Assembly (NCBI GenBank): GCA_031396505.1
Contig: JANNKX010000108.1
Coordinates: 1 to 61,508, forward strand
Source of the DNA: JAAFHS01 sp031396505
Lineage (GTDB): Bacteria > Pseudomonadota > Alphaproteobacteria > Rhodobacterales > Rhodobacteraceae
DNA: 61,508 nucleotides
Direction: 5' to 3'
Each line of letters opens with the position of its first letter. The first letter of the stretch is position 1. Positions 35,708 through 44,894 of the stretch are shown here, one piece after another. The translations under genes and the position numbers were made by a program. The notes under the pieces are model-generated. The model ran no database searches and was not told the origin of the DNA. It saw only the letters and a list, made by a program, of their open reading frames with translations.

Positions 35708-36267
35708 ACGCGCGGTCAAAAAGCGGACGCAGCACGCTGGTGATTCTGGCCCTGCTGTTTGCGTCATCCGGCGCGCTACGGCTGGGGTCGGGCGTAGGCA
35801 CCGCTTTGGCAAATGAGGTGGCAGAACCCGAACTCTCCGCCGAATCCGCCCTCTGCACCGAAATGCCCGCAGCCCTGGCCGAGGCGTTGACGGCGCGCGA
35901 GGCGGAAATGACCCTGCGCGAGGCGGCCCTGAAAGACCGTGTCGCGGCGCTTGCACTGGCCGAGGCTGCGATTGAGGCGCAGCTTGGCGATCTGCAGGCC
36001 GCCGAAGTGGCCCTTGCTGCCACAGTGGCCATCGCGGACCAGGCCGCCGAACAGGACCTTGCCCGCCTGACGACCGTATACGAGACGATGAAACCCAAGG
36101 ATGCCGCTGCCCTGTTCGAGGCAATGGCCCCCGAATTTGCGGCAGGCTTCCTTGGCCGCATGCAACCACAGGCCGCCGCCGCCGTGATGTCGGGTCTGAC
36201 GCCCGACATGGCATACCAAATCAGTCTGCAACTTGCAGGTCGCAACAGTGAGGCCCCCACCGAGTGA
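35704..36267 (+). CDS. motE: MotE-like flagellar stator accessory protein
   Basis: 187 residues. N-terminal hydrophobic signal/anchor (STLVILALLFASSGALRLG), a long coiled coil (about 60-120, LTAREAEMTLREAALKDRVA) and a C-terminal MgtE-N-like helical domain (TVYETMKPKDAAALFEAMAP, LGRMQPQAAAAVMSGLTP). In Sinorhizobium meliloti MotE is a periplasmic chaperone for MotC; the same architecture next to motA supports the name. Overlaps its upstream neighbour by ATGA. Confidence 0.82.
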   Translation: MNARSKSGRSTLVILALLFASSGALRLGSGVGTALANEVAEPELSAESALCTEMPAALAEALTAREAEMTLREAALKDRVAALALAEAAIEAQLGDLQAAEVALAATVAIADQAAEQDLARLTTVYETMKPKDAAALFEAMAPEFAAGFLGRMQPQAAAAVMSGLTPDMAYQISLQLAGRNSEAPTE

Positions 36268-36325
36268 GGGTTTCTTAACGCGCGCCTGCGACAACGGACA
36301 GGCACAGACCAAGCAAGGAAAAAAG

Positions 36326-37195
36326 ATGTTCGCCCTGATCGGTATCGCAGTAATCTTTATCACGGTTTTCGGCGGCTACGTGCTGGCCGGGGGCAAGATG
36401 GGCATCATCCTCAAGGCCCTGCCGTTTGAGATGATCATGATCGGTGGCGCGGCTGTCGGGGCATTCGTTTTGTCGAACGACCTCGCAACACTGAAACTGA
36501 CACTGCGCGACATGGGCAAGGTTTTCAAAGGGCCGAAATGGAAACCCGGCGATTATCGCGACATGCTTTGCCTCTTGTTCGAACTGGTGCGCGTCGCAAG
36601 GTCCAGTCCTGTTGCATTGGAAGAACATGTTGAAAATCCCGAAGGCTCCGCCATTTTTAGCCGCTATCCGAAAATTCAGCATGACCATGACGCCGTCGAG
36701 CTGATCTGCGATACGCTGCGCGCTGCATCGATGAACTATGATGATCCCCATCAGGTTGAAGAAGTCATCGACAAACGGATGGAGGCGGCCGAACACCACA
36801 GCCAGCATTCTGCCCACGCCCTGCAGTCCATGGCCGACGCATTGCCAGCCTTGGGAATCGTTGCCGCCGTTCTGGGTGTGATCAAGACCATGGCGTCCAT
36901 TGATCAACCGCCAGAAATTCTGGGCAAGATGATCGGCGGCGCCTTGGTGGGGACATTTCTCGGCGTTTTCCTCGCCTATGGCATCGTCGGCCCGTTTTCG
37001 GCCCGGATCAAAGCCGTCATTGATGAGGACAACCATTTTTTCCATTTGATCCGTGAAGTGCTGGTTGCCAACCTGCACCGCCACCCACCGAACATCTGCA
37101 TCGAGGTTGGACGTCAGAATACCCCGCACCACGTCCGTCCAACCTTTGGCGAGATTGAAGAATCGCTGCGTGCTTTGAAACAGGATGCCGCATGA
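36326..37195 (+). CDS. motA: Flagellar stator protein MotA
   Basis: 289 residues from an ATG preceded by AAGGAAAAAA. Starts MFALIGIAVIFITVFGGYVL, like the alphaproteobacterial long MotA. Four TM segments; the cytoplasmic loop carries charged residues that contact FliG, and the TM3/TM4 block reads MADALPALGIVAAVLGVIKT and MIGGALVGTFLGVFLAYGIV. Forms the proton-channel stator with MotB. The stop overlaps the next gene by four bases. Confidence 0.96.
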   Translation: MFALIGIAVIFITVFGGYVLAGGKMGIILKALPFEMIMIGGAAVGAFVLSNDLATLKLTLRDMGKVFKGPKWKPGDYRDMLCLLFELVRVARSSPVALEEHVENPEGSAIFSRYPKIQHDHDAVELICDTLRAASMNYDDPHQVEEVIDKRMEAAEHHSQHSAHALQSMADALPALGIVAAVLGVIKTMASIDQPPEILGKMIGGALVGTFLGVFLAYGIVGPFSARIKAVIDEDNHFFHLIREVLVANLHRHPPNICIEVGRQNTPHHVRPTFGEIEESLRALKQDAA

Positions 37196-39258
37196 AGTGG
37201 CTCGTTGCCCTTTTGCTGCTGCTGTATGCACCACTGGCGCAGGCCAGTACCGTTACAATCGTATCGGGAGAGCATGATACGTTTTCGCGCCTTGTCCTGA
37301 CACTGCCGGTGGCAAGCGACTGGCAGTTGGGGCGGACAGCGACGGGATACGAGCTGCTGATTGCCCAGACTGACCTGCGCTATGACGTCTCAAAGGTGTT
37401 TGATCTGATCCCGCGCGATCGACTTTCTGGCATCTTTACCGACCCCCGGTCTGGCAATCTGCAGCTGAATGTTCAATGCGACTGCCACGCCATACCGTTC
37501 AGTCTGGATGCGCAGACCATTGTGATTGATATACGCGATGGACCTGCCCCTGCGACATCGTCGTTCGAGTTGACGCTGGCGGGCGCTCCGCTCCCCCCTT
37601 TGCAAACCAGGGCCACACCGCGCCCGCGCGAAGATTTGCCCCCGGCAGCAGATGCGCCGGGTTATGACTGGCTGGCCCAAACTGGTGGGAACGTGACGCC
37701 TGTTCTTCCAATACTACCAGAGGAAGATTTCACCGAACTGCAGCAGGCCCTCGTCGAACAAATGGCCGAAGGGGCTGCGCGCGGTGTGGTTGATCTTGCC
37801 GTGCCTGAACGCACCAACACACAGGATTCTCAACAATCTTTGCCAGAGGACAGCCAACTGCGCCTGACCGATATCGCGGGCATGCGGGTGGCAAGTCAGG
37901 GCCCAAGTGCCGCCATGATGCAACCCGATGGCGAAGCTTGCATCACCGACGACAGGTTGAAAATCGCGGAATGGGGGCAGGTGACCGACGTGCCAGGGCA
38001 GCTTGCGCGCGCGCGGCACGGCCTTGTCGGCGAATTTGATCATCCCGATGGCGCCGCCGTTTCGGCGCAGACGCGGCTTTACATCTTTCTGGGCTTCGGC
38101 GCCGAGGCGACGGCACTGCTTGCTGCCATGCCGCCGGATGATGCCGATGCGCGGCTGTGGTCCGCCATGGCGCAGATTGTCGATACGCAGACCGTCGCGG
38201 TCAATGCTTTTGACGGCATGGCGCACTGCGACAGTGCGGCCGCCCTTTGGGCCCTGCTTTCGACGCCACCCGATGCACCTGAAATGCCGAATGTCGCCGC
38301 TTTGCAGCGTACTTTCTCGGCTCTGCCGCGCCATTTGCGCCTTACGCTGGGTCCACAGATCGCCGAACGCCTGCTGACGCTCGATCAGCCCGCCGCAGTT
38401 CAGGGCATCGTTGACGCCATGGCGCGCGGCGTCACAGCGCCCGATGCCCGGATCCTGCTGGCAGAGTCTGATTTGAATCTTCATAACGGTACCATTGACG
38501 CGGCGATTGCGGACGCCAATGCCGCCTTGAAGGAAGGTGGTGTCGCCGCACCCGAGGCGATGATTGCCCTGGTCAAGGCGCGTATTGCGGCGGGTGAGCC
38601 TGTTGACCCCTCTGTTGCAGTTGCCCTCGCAGCGATGATTGACGAAAATGCTGGTTCCCCACTTGCCGCCAAACTTGATGCCGCGCAGCAACTTGCCCTG
38701 ATCGGATCAGGTCAGTTTGCGCCTGTCTTTTCACGAGGTGGCGATCAGGTTCCGTCAGTGGTCTGGGATGTGCTGGCAAAGCGTGGAACCGACGATCAGT
38801 TGCTTCAATTCGCCTTCGTGGTGCCTGACACCGGCCTGTCCAATTCGGCTGCCACAGTGATTTCGCAGCGATTGAAAGTACTCGGTTTTCCGGATGCGGC
38901 GAAGTCATGGCATGATCGCGCATTAATGCTGCCAATCACCGGCGACAGCATAAGACATGCGGATGAACCCATTCAAACAGCGCAAGGATCGTCTGCCGCA
39001 GCAGCAAGTGCAGAACCGGTTGCAGACAGCAGTCTTCCCGATGAAGCAACCCGCGCAAGACGTTGGCAGCAAGACTGGTCTGCCATTGCCACGGCCGAAG
39101 GCGATTCGTGGAAAGACCTTGCTGCGCAAGTCGTCTCCCCCAAGACCGCGGTCACAGAGCCACCCTTGGCCGAGGCGACGCGCCTTGTAGAAGGCAGCAA
39201 AATGACCCGTGACTTGATCCAGGGCCTGTTGCAATCAACGGGTTCGCCGGGCGGCTAG
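37192..39258 (+). CDS. Large periplasmic protein, candidate MotC analogue
   Basis: 688 residues; no named family recognised. Signal peptide MKWLVALLLLLYAPLAQAS. Residues 20-125 form a beta-rich domain (VTIVSGEHDTFSRLVLTLPV, VQCDCHAIPFSLDAQTIVID) resembling AMIN-type domains. A Pro-rich linker (about 125-165) follows; residues about 250-600 are Ala-rich helical repeats that look TPR/Sel1-like (for example LLAESDLNLHNGTIDAAIAD). Coupled to motA by ATGA and downstream of motE, whose known client in rhizobia is the periplasmic motor protein MotC; this is the best local candidate for that client. Confidence 0.75.
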   Translation: MKWLVALLLLLYAPLAQASTVTIVSGEHDTFSRLVLTLPVASDWQLGRTATGYELLIAQTDLRYDVSKVFDLIPRDRLSGIFTDPRSGNLQLNVQCDCHAIPFSLDAQTIVIDIRDGPAPATSSFELTLAGAPLPPLQTRATPRPREDLPPAADAPGYDWLAQTGGNVTPVLPILPEEDFTELQQALVEQMAEGAARGVVDLAVPERTNTQDSQQSLPEDSQLRLTDIAGMRVASQGPSAAMMQPDGEACITDDRLKIAEWGQVTDVPGQLARARHGLVGEFDHPDGAAVSAQTRLYIFLGFGAEATALLAAMPPDDADARLWSAMAQIVDTQTVAVNAFDGMAHCDSAAALWALLSTPPDAPEMPNVAALQRTFSALPRHLRLTLGPQIAERLLTLDQPAAVQGIVDAMARGVTAPDARILLAESDLNLHNGTIDAAIADANAALKEGGVAAPEAMIALVKARIAAGEPVDPSVAVALAAMIDENAGSPLAAKLDAAQQLALIGSGQFAPVFSRGGDQVPSVVWDVLAKRGTDDQLLQFAFVVPDTGLSNSAATVISQRLKVLGFPDAAKSWHDRALMLPITGDSIRHADEPIQTAQGSSAAAASAEPVADSSLPDEATRARRWQQDWSAIATAEGDSWKDLAAQVVSPKTAVTEPPLAEATRLVEGSKMTRDLIQGLLQSTGSPGG

Positions 39259-39417
39259 CAGATCGCCCGCGAATGTTGCGTGTTGTATCCGATCGGCTGA
39301 AGCCATCTGACATTGCACGCCCTAATCCGTCTGTTTCCTTACGAATTCGAAAGATTCGGGCCGTAGGTTTCTTACAGAAAGCGGCCGCAACACGTGGTGC
39401 GCCAACGGGTGAAACCC

Positions 39418-40104
39418 ATGAATGCAGGCCGTAAACTATCGACATTCGCACTGCTGATAACCTTTGCCAGTCCCGCGTTTGCATCCGTCGATCCGGCCGC
39501 ACTTTGCGATGCTGCGGCCACGTCCGCGGCCGCGGGCAGCGGGGTGCCCTCCGCTGTGTTGCGCGCCCTGACGCGGACAGAAACCGGGCGTGCATCTGGC
39601 GGGGCTCTGCGCCCATGGCCCTGGGCCATCAATCAGGCCGGTGAAGGCCGTTGGTTTGCCACGCAGGACGAGATGCTGGATCACATCGACGCGCTGGTAT
39701 CCGCGGGCGTCACCAATTTTGACGTCGGTTGTTTTCAGTTGAACTATCGTTGGCATGCGCAAGGCTTTGCTTCGCTGCCCGATATGGCCGACCCCGTTCA
39801 GAACGCCCGCTATGCCGCAGGGTATCTTGCGCAAAAATACGCAACCTCGGGCGATTGGGGCCAGGCCGCAGCCGCCTATCACTCCGGCACACCCGATCTG
39901 GCAGAACGCTATCTGGCCCGCTTCTCCGCGATTTACGCAGACCTTGATCCGGCATCCGAAGTCCCCGCAACGCCCATCGTGCCTGGTGGGCAAGAGGATC
40001 GCTCCAATCTGTTTCCCCTGCTCATTGCCGGTCAATCGGGCGGCGGCGGCTCGCTCGTGCCGATGTCCGCACGCGGTCGCAGGTTATTTGGCGGTGACGA
40101 ATGA
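39418..40104 (+). CDS. SLT-type lytic transglycosylase, flagellar muramidase
   Basis: 228 residues from the ATG at 39418 (a GTG at 39394 is less likely because the signal peptide begins after it). Signal peptide KLSTFALLITFASPAFAS. Catalytic domain with Glu in LRALTRTETGRASGG, then NFDVGCFQLNYRWHAQGF and QAAAAYHSGTPDLAERYL, the lysozyme-like SLT signature. Probably opens the cell wall for rod assembly, as SltF does in Rhodobacter sphaeroides; rod protein FlgJ is not seen here. Overlaps flhA by four bases. Confidence 0.88.
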   Translation: MNAGRKLSTFALLITFASPAFASVDPAALCDAAATSAAAGSGVPSAVLRALTRTETGRASGGALRPWPWAINQAGEGRWFATQDEMLDHIDALVSAGVTNFDVGCFQLNYRWHAQGFASLPDMADPVQNARYAAGYLAQKYATSGDWGQAAAAYHSGTPDLAERYLARFSAIYADLDPASEVPATPIVPGGQEDRSNLFPLLIAGQSGGGGSLVPMSARGRRLFGGDE

Positions 40105-42179
40105 ACCTGTCCCAACTGACCCTGCGATCGGTGTTTCAGCCGACTATCCTGCTTGCCGTAGCACTGATGGGCGTGATCGTGATGATGGTGCTGCCGGTGC
40201 CGTCATGGATGTTGGACATCGGGCTTGCGATATCCTTTTCGCTCGCGATTCTGATGCTGACCGTGGCACTGTTTATCGAACGGCCGCTGGATTTTTCTGC
40301 GTTTCCGACGATTCTTCTGGCGTCGCTGATGCTTCGCCTGTCGCTGAATGTGTCATCAACCAAATTGATCATCTCGCAAGGCCACACCGGCACTGATGCG
40401 GCTGGCCATGTGATCGAAGGCTTTGCCGACTTTATCATGGGCGGCAATGTCGTACTGGGGATCGTGATCTTTATCGTCCTGCTGATCGTCAACTTCATTG
40501 TCATCACAAAGGGTGCCGGTCGCATGGCCGAGGTCGGGGCACGCTTTGCACTGGATGGGATGCCCGGCAAGCAGCTCGCCATTGACGCCGACATGTCCGC
40601 CGGTGCCATCACGCACACCGAGGCACGCGAACGGCGCGAACGCGAACTGGCCGAGACCAACTTTTTCGGCTCATTGGATGGCGCGTCCAAGTTCGTGAAG
40701 GGCGATGCCATCGCCGGCCTGCTGATCACGGTGCTGAATATTGTCGTAGGTATTCTTGTCGGCACCATGATGCATGACATGCCGGTTGGGCAAGCCTTTG
40801 AGACATACGCTATTCTCACCGTAGGTGAAGGGCTTGTCAGCCAGATTCCGGCCGTCATCATTTCGGTGGCGGCGGCGATGCTGCTGACGCGGGGTGGCGG
40901 CAAGGGGGCGGCAGATGTGTCCTTCTTCGCCCAGCTCAGCCGGTATCCCGCGGCCCTTGCCACGGTTGCGCTGTTGATGGGGCTGTTTGCCATTGTTCCG
41001 GGGATGCCGTTCCTGCCATTCATGCTGGGCGCGGTCGCTCTTGGCGTGGCGGCATATCTGGCGGCCAGCCGACCTGTCGTGTCGGCCGACACTGACGCCG
41101 CAAATACAACACCGACACCCCTGCGCCCGATTGGCGATGTGCTGGATTTCGACGATATCCATATCGAATTCGCACCCGATCTTGTTGCCATGGTCTTGGA
41201 TCCTGCCACTGGCCTTGATGCGCGGATCAATAACATGCGGACCTATGCGGCCACGGATTTCGGGATCATCCTGCCCGAAATCCGCATCACGGACGAGGCG
41301 ACCCTGCCGCCGGGCAGTTATCGTATCCGCTTGCAAGGGGTTGAACGCGTGCGTGACAGGCTGATGCCCGACCGGGTGATGGTGCTGTTGGCCGATGGCG
41401 TGGATGCGCCCAACGGCATTGATGTGCAAGAACCCGTGTATCGCGCGCCCGCGCGCTGGATCGCGCCCGATGATCACGAACGCGCGGCGCTCGCCGGATT
41501 GACGGTGGTTTCTCCGGCCGAGGTGCTGGCGACCCACTTGCTTGAGGTGATCAAAGCCAATCTGTCGCGAATGCTGTCGCTGCGCGGGTTGCGCCGCCTG
41601 CTGGATGAATTCGTCAATCTGTCTGATCCGGGCCGCGCTGCCGCCAACCGCCGCCTGCTGGATGATCTGATCCCCGACAAGGTGCCGTTCGAACTGCTGT
41701 TGTCCGTTCTGCGCCTGTTGTTGGAAGAACGCGTGTCGATCCGCAATCTGCCACTTATCCTTGAAGCGGTGGCCGAGGCCCGCAATTTTGGCGCACCCGA
41801 GGCAGTCTGTGAACATGTTCGCCAAAGACTGGGCTTTCAGATTGTGGCCGATGTGCAGCGGCCCGATGGTACCCTGCCATTAATCCAGTTGGCACCAGAA
41901 TGGGAAAAAACATTTGCAATGCATCAACTTGACACTGATCGCGGCACCAGGGATGTAGCCTTGCCCCCCGAACAGTTCAGCCGCCTTGCAAATGGGCTGG
42001 TCGACAAAATCAACCGGACGGCAGAGGCCGGAATGTTTCCCGCCATCATCACGTCCACACTCCGCCGTCGGTTTCTGCGGACAGTTCTGGCGGCCAAGGG
42101 CCTGACGACGCCGGTCTTGTCTTATGATGAACTGAGCGCCGATTCGCGCCCGTCGATTGTGGGTCAGGTCGCGGCATGA
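40101..42179 (+). CDS. flhA: Flagellar export gate protein FlhA
   Basis: 692 residues. Eight N-terminal TM segments with the FHIPEP motifs: RPLDFSAFPTILLASLMLRL, GAGRMAEVGARFALDGMPGK and QLAIDADMSAG. A cytoplasmic C-terminal domain from about residue 350 includes DVLDFDDIHIEFAPDL and RLLDEFVNLSDPGRAAA. Forms the nonameric ring of the export gate. Coupled to the muramidase and to fliR by four-base overlaps. Confidence 0.97.
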   Translation: MNLSQLTLRSVFQPTILLAVALMGVIVMMVLPVPSWMLDIGLAISFSLAILMLTVALFIERPLDFSAFPTILLASLMLRLSLNVSSTKLIISQGHTGTDAAGHVIEGFADFIMGGNVVLGIVIFIVLLIVNFIVITKGAGRMAEVGARFALDGMPGKQLAIDADMSAGAITHTEARERRERELAETNFFGSLDGASKFVKGDAIAGLLITVLNIVVGILVGTMMHDMPVGQAFETYAILTVGEGLVSQIPAVIISVAAAMLLTRGGGKGAADVSFFAQLSRYPAALATVALLMGLFAIVPGMPFLPFMLGAVALGVAAYLAASRPVVSADTDAANTTPTPLRPIGDVLDFDDIHIEFAPDLVAMVLDPATGLDARINNMRTYAATDFGIILPEIRITDEATLPPGSYRIRLQGVERVRDRLMPDRVMVLLADGVDAPNGIDVQEPVYRAPARWIAPDDHERAALAGLTVVSPAEVLATHLLEVIKANLSRMLSLRGLRRLLDEFVNLSDPGRAAANRRLLDDLIPDKVPFELLLSVLRLLLEERVSIRNLPLILEAVAEARNFGAPEAVCEHVRQRLGFQIVADVQRPDGTLPLIQLAPEWEKTFAMHQLDTDRGTRDVALPPEQFSRLANGLVDKINRTAEAGMFPAIITSTLRRRFLRTVLAAKGLTTPVLSYDELSADSRPSIVGQVAA

Positions 42180-42955
42180 ATGAAATCCTGCCCTTGCTGG
42201 ACGATCTGTTGGTCGTTGTACGGGCGAGTGCGCTGCAAGGCTTGATGGTGTTCTTGCGTGTCGGTGCAATGTTGCTGCTGTTGCCCGCGTTCGGGGAACA
42301 GGCCGTACCGCAGCGGATCAAGCTGGCATTGGCGTTGGCTTTTAGCGTGATTGTCACACCTGCCGTTGCCGATGCCCTGCCGCCCGTTGATCCGTTTCCT
42401 GTCACTGCCTTCTTGACCGAGGTGATTGCCGGGTTGTTGATGGGCTTTGGTCTGCGCCTGTTCATCCATGCGCTGCAAATTGCGGGGGCCATCGCCGCAC
42501 AGGCGACGACCTTGTCGCAGATGTTCGGTGGGGCCGGGCCTGAACCGCAGCCTGCGATCGGCAATGTCCTTGTGATCACGGGGCTTGCCGCAGCGGTCAG
42601 CGCGGGCTTGCATATCCGGGTTGCAGAGATGCTGATCTATTCCTACGGCCCGCTTCCGGCCGGGGCGTTGCCACAAATGGCTGATGTGGTAACACTTGGC
42701 GCAGATCAGATTGCCGCGGCGTTCTCGCTTGGGTTTGCGCTCGCTGCGCCGTTTGTGATCGCGTCCGTGCTGTACAATGTTGCCCTTGGCTTCATCAATC
42801 GGGCGATGCCGCAGTTGTCGGTGTCGATGGTCGGTGCCCCCGCTTTGACCCTGGGGGGGCTTGCATTGCTTGCCGTGGCATCACCCTTTCTGATCGCGTT
42901 CTGGCTGCAGGCGTTGAACGCGCATATTGGCGCTCCGTTCGCCGTGCAACCATGA
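42176..42955 (+). CDS. fliR: Flagellar export gate protein FliR
   Basis: 259 residues, six TM helices, typical FliR motifs GLMVFLRVGAMLLLLPAFGE, VPQRIKLALALAFSVIVTP and NVALGFINRAMPQLSVSMVG. Completes the FliPQR pore; fliQ is at 47559-47825. ATGA overlaps on both sides. Confidence 0.96.
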   Translation: MNEILPLLDDLLVVVRASALQGLMVFLRVGAMLLLLPAFGEQAVPQRIKLALALAFSVIVTPAVADALPPVDPFPVTAFLTEVIAGLLMGFGLRLFIHALQIAGAIAAQATTLSQMFGGAGPEPQPAIGNVLVITGLAAAVSAGLHIRVAEMLIYSYGPLPAGALPQMADVVTLGADQIAAAFSLGFALAAPFVIASVLYNVALGFINRAMPQLSVSMVGAPALTLGGLALLAVASPFLIAFWLQALNAHIGAPFAVQP

Positions 42956-44046
42956 GCGGGGGCGACGATGACGACGGCGACAAGGAACATGACCCAACGC
43001 AAAAACGTCTGGATGATGCCCGCCAGCGCGGTGAATTCGCCCGCTCTCAAGACTTGCTGACGGCGGCGGCTGTTGCGGGTTTTGTTATTTTTTACATAAG
43101 TTTAGGGTCTCAGGCAATGATGCGCTCCGGGGCCGCAGCAATGGTTTTTCTGGATCAGGCCGATCGGCTGGCTGCGAATATGGCACAGGGCGGCAGGCCT
43201 GTACTGATGCAATCGCTGCAAGCTGTGATCGCACCACTGTTGCCGATATTCCTTGTGCCCGGTGTCGCCGTCGCGGCCGTCCTGTTTGCCACCAAAGGAT
43301 TTGTGTTCAGTCCGGACAAGCTGATGCCGAAACTGTCACGCATTTCACCCTTTGCTACCGCAAAACAGAAGTTCGGCCTCGATGGGCTGATCGAATTTGG
43401 CAAAAGCGCGATCAAGCTGACAGTCGTGTCACTTTTGATTGGCTGGTTTCTCGTCGCCCGCGCCCCAGCGATTTTGCACAGCCTCGCCCTGACGCCTGCC
43501 ATGTCTACCGTCCTGATGCTGCAAATGCTGTCTGAATTTCTGATCCTCGCCCTGTTGATCCTCGCCCTCGTCGGGGGGCTGGATTTCTTTTGGCAGTCAT
43601 TTCGCCATATCAAACGCAACCGAATGTCCCGCAAAGACCTGATGGACGAAATGAAAGAATCCGAAGGCGACCCGCACCTGAAAGGCAAACGCCGCCAGCG
43701 CGCACAGGAAATCGCCACCAATCAGATGTTGGCCGATGTGGCAGGGGCTGATGTGATTATCGTGAACCCGACGCACTATGCCGTGGCCCTGAAGTGGAAG
43801 CGTGGTGCGCGTACGGCGCCGATCTGCGTGGCCAAAGGTGTGGATGACGTCGCCGCCCGCATCCGCGCAAAGGCGGCCGAAGCAGGGGTGCCCATCCACA
43901 GTGACCCCCCGACTGCCCGCGCCATTCATGCGACGGTCGAGATCGGAACGCCGATCCACGCCGAACAGTTCAAGGCTGTCGCGGCTGCAATCCGCTTTGC
44001 CGAAGCCATGCGCGCGCGGGCCCGCAAAAGTTGGCGCCGCCCATGA
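42952..44046 (+). CDS. flhB: Flagellar export switch protein FlhB
   Basis: 364 residues. Four TM helices and a cytoplasmic domain with the autocleavage motif in VIIVNPTHYAVALKWKRG (cleavage between Asn and Pro). N-terminal DKEHDPTQKRLDDARQRGEF is typical. Controls the switch from hook to filament export. Ends in ATGA shared with the next small gene. Confidence 0.97.
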   Translation: MSGGDDDDGDKEHDPTQKRLDDARQRGEFARSQDLLTAAAVAGFVIFYISLGSQAMMRSGAAAMVFLDQADRLAANMAQGGRPVLMQSLQAVIAPLLPIFLVPGVAVAAVLFATKGFVFSPDKLMPKLSRISPFATAKQKFGLDGLIEFGKSAIKLTVVSLLIGWFLVARAPAILHSLALTPAMSTVLMLQMLSEFLILALLILALVGGLDFFWQSFRHIKRNRMSRKDLMDEMKESEGDPHLKGKRRQRAQEIATNQMLADVAGADVIIVNPTHYAVALKWKRGARTAPICVAKGVDDVAARIRAKAAEAGVPIHSDPPTARAIHATVEIGTPIHAEQFKAVAAAIRFAEAMRARARKSWRRP

Positions 44047-44396
44047 CAACGCGCGCAAAACTTCAGAACCTTGGTGACATCAGTGCCCTGGCGCTTGATC
44101 AAAGGCTTGCGGCCTTGCGACAGGCGCAAGCCAAACGCCAGTCAATCCTTGACCGGATTGCCGCACTTGACCTGACACCTGCCGAAACCGACCTGCCCTT
44201 GGCCGCAGCACAGCGCGCCGAAGTCAGCTATCAGACCTGGGCCGATCAACACAGGTCGAAGTTGAACCTGCATCTGGCGCAAGCCTCCATCACTGTCATG
44301 CAAGCCGAGGCCGAGGCCCGCCTGGTGTTTGCCCGAAACAGCGTTTTGGTGGGGTTGCGCAGCAGGCTGGCCGCCGCGGAAAATCGGCAGACCTGA
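44043..44396 (+). CDS. Small coiled-coil flagellar protein (FliJ-like?)
   Basis: 117 residues starting MTTRAKLQNLGDISALALDQ at the ATG overlapping the flhB stop. Almost entirely alpha-helical and rich in Ala, Arg, Gln and Leu (RLAALRQAQAKRQSILDRIA; LHLAQASITVMQAEAEARLV), no TM or signal. Size, coiled coil and place in the operon resemble FliJ-type export chaperones, but I see no diagnostic motif. Its stop directly abuts the stop of the convergent fliL-like gene (TGATCA). Confidence 0.72.
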   Translation: MTTRAKLQNLGDISALALDQRLAALRQAQAKRQSILDRIAALDLTPAETDLPLAAAQRAEVSYQTWADQHRSKLNLHLAQASITVMQAEAEARLVFARNSVLVGLRSRLAAAENRQT

Positions 44397-44885
44397 TCAG
44401 GTATCCTGCCGCCCGATATCAACAATCAGCACATCCTTGACCTTGTCGCCCAAGGTGGCCATTGCCACCTCCATCAGGGCGGCCCGCAGGTTCACCATGT
44501 TGGCGCTGTCGGTAAAGCTGCCGCGAAACCCGCCGGCATTGGCATGATCAAACAGCGTTTGCAGAAACCCGTCACGCAGCTTTGGCTCCATCGCGAAGAC
44601 CGTTTCGGTTGACCCGGCGGTCACTTCAAGGTTGATCGACATGATCACCATCGACGCGATCCGCCCGTCTTCCAGCACCGGAATGACGAACTGGTTGCTA
44701 AGCTTTACAAACTCCGGCGCATTTTCGGGGTCTTCTTCGGCATGTTCCCCATCCATCGGCGCGTCGGCATGCGCCGTGTCGGCCATGTCGGGTTCTGCCA
44801 TTGGGGCCGGGCGCAGCATGATGCCACCGCCGACCCCGGCACCAAGACCAAGAATTGCAAGCAGAACGGGAAGGATTTTGCGCAT
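44397..44885 (-). CDS. Second FliL-like basal-body protein
   Basis: 162 residues. N-terminal TM/anchor (ILPVLLAILGLGAGVGGGIM), an acidic linker (about 27-55, HADAPMDGEHAEEDPENAP) and a FliL domain (VKLSNQFVIPVLEDGRIASM, LEVTAGSTETVFAMEPKLRD) ending KVKDVLIVDIGRQDT. Last gene of the flgB-C-fliE-fliQ-flgF-G-A-H operon. It is a diverged paralogue of the FliL at 34823-35302. Confidence 0.82.
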   Translation of the reverse strand: MRKILPVLLAILGLGAGVGGGIMLRPAPMAEPDMADTAHADAPMDGEHAEEDPENAPEFVKLSNQFVIPVLEDGRIASMVIMSINLEVTAGSTETVFAMEPKLRDGFLQTLFDHANAGGFRGSFTDSANMVNLRAALMEVAMATLGDKVKDVLIVDIGRQDT

Positions 44886-44894
44886 GATGCTGCC

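Noticed and set aside
36275..37234. 319-codon open frame opposite motA
   Set aside because: MotA is unambiguous on the other strand; the antisense frame has no motif.
39259..39417. CtrA site or promoter before the muramidase gene
   Set aside because: Only partial TTAC/CTAA matches with wrong spacing were found in this 159-base gap.
40671..41825. 384-codon open frame opposite flhA
   Set aside because: Shadow of flhA; Gln/Arg/His-rich and lacking any domain.
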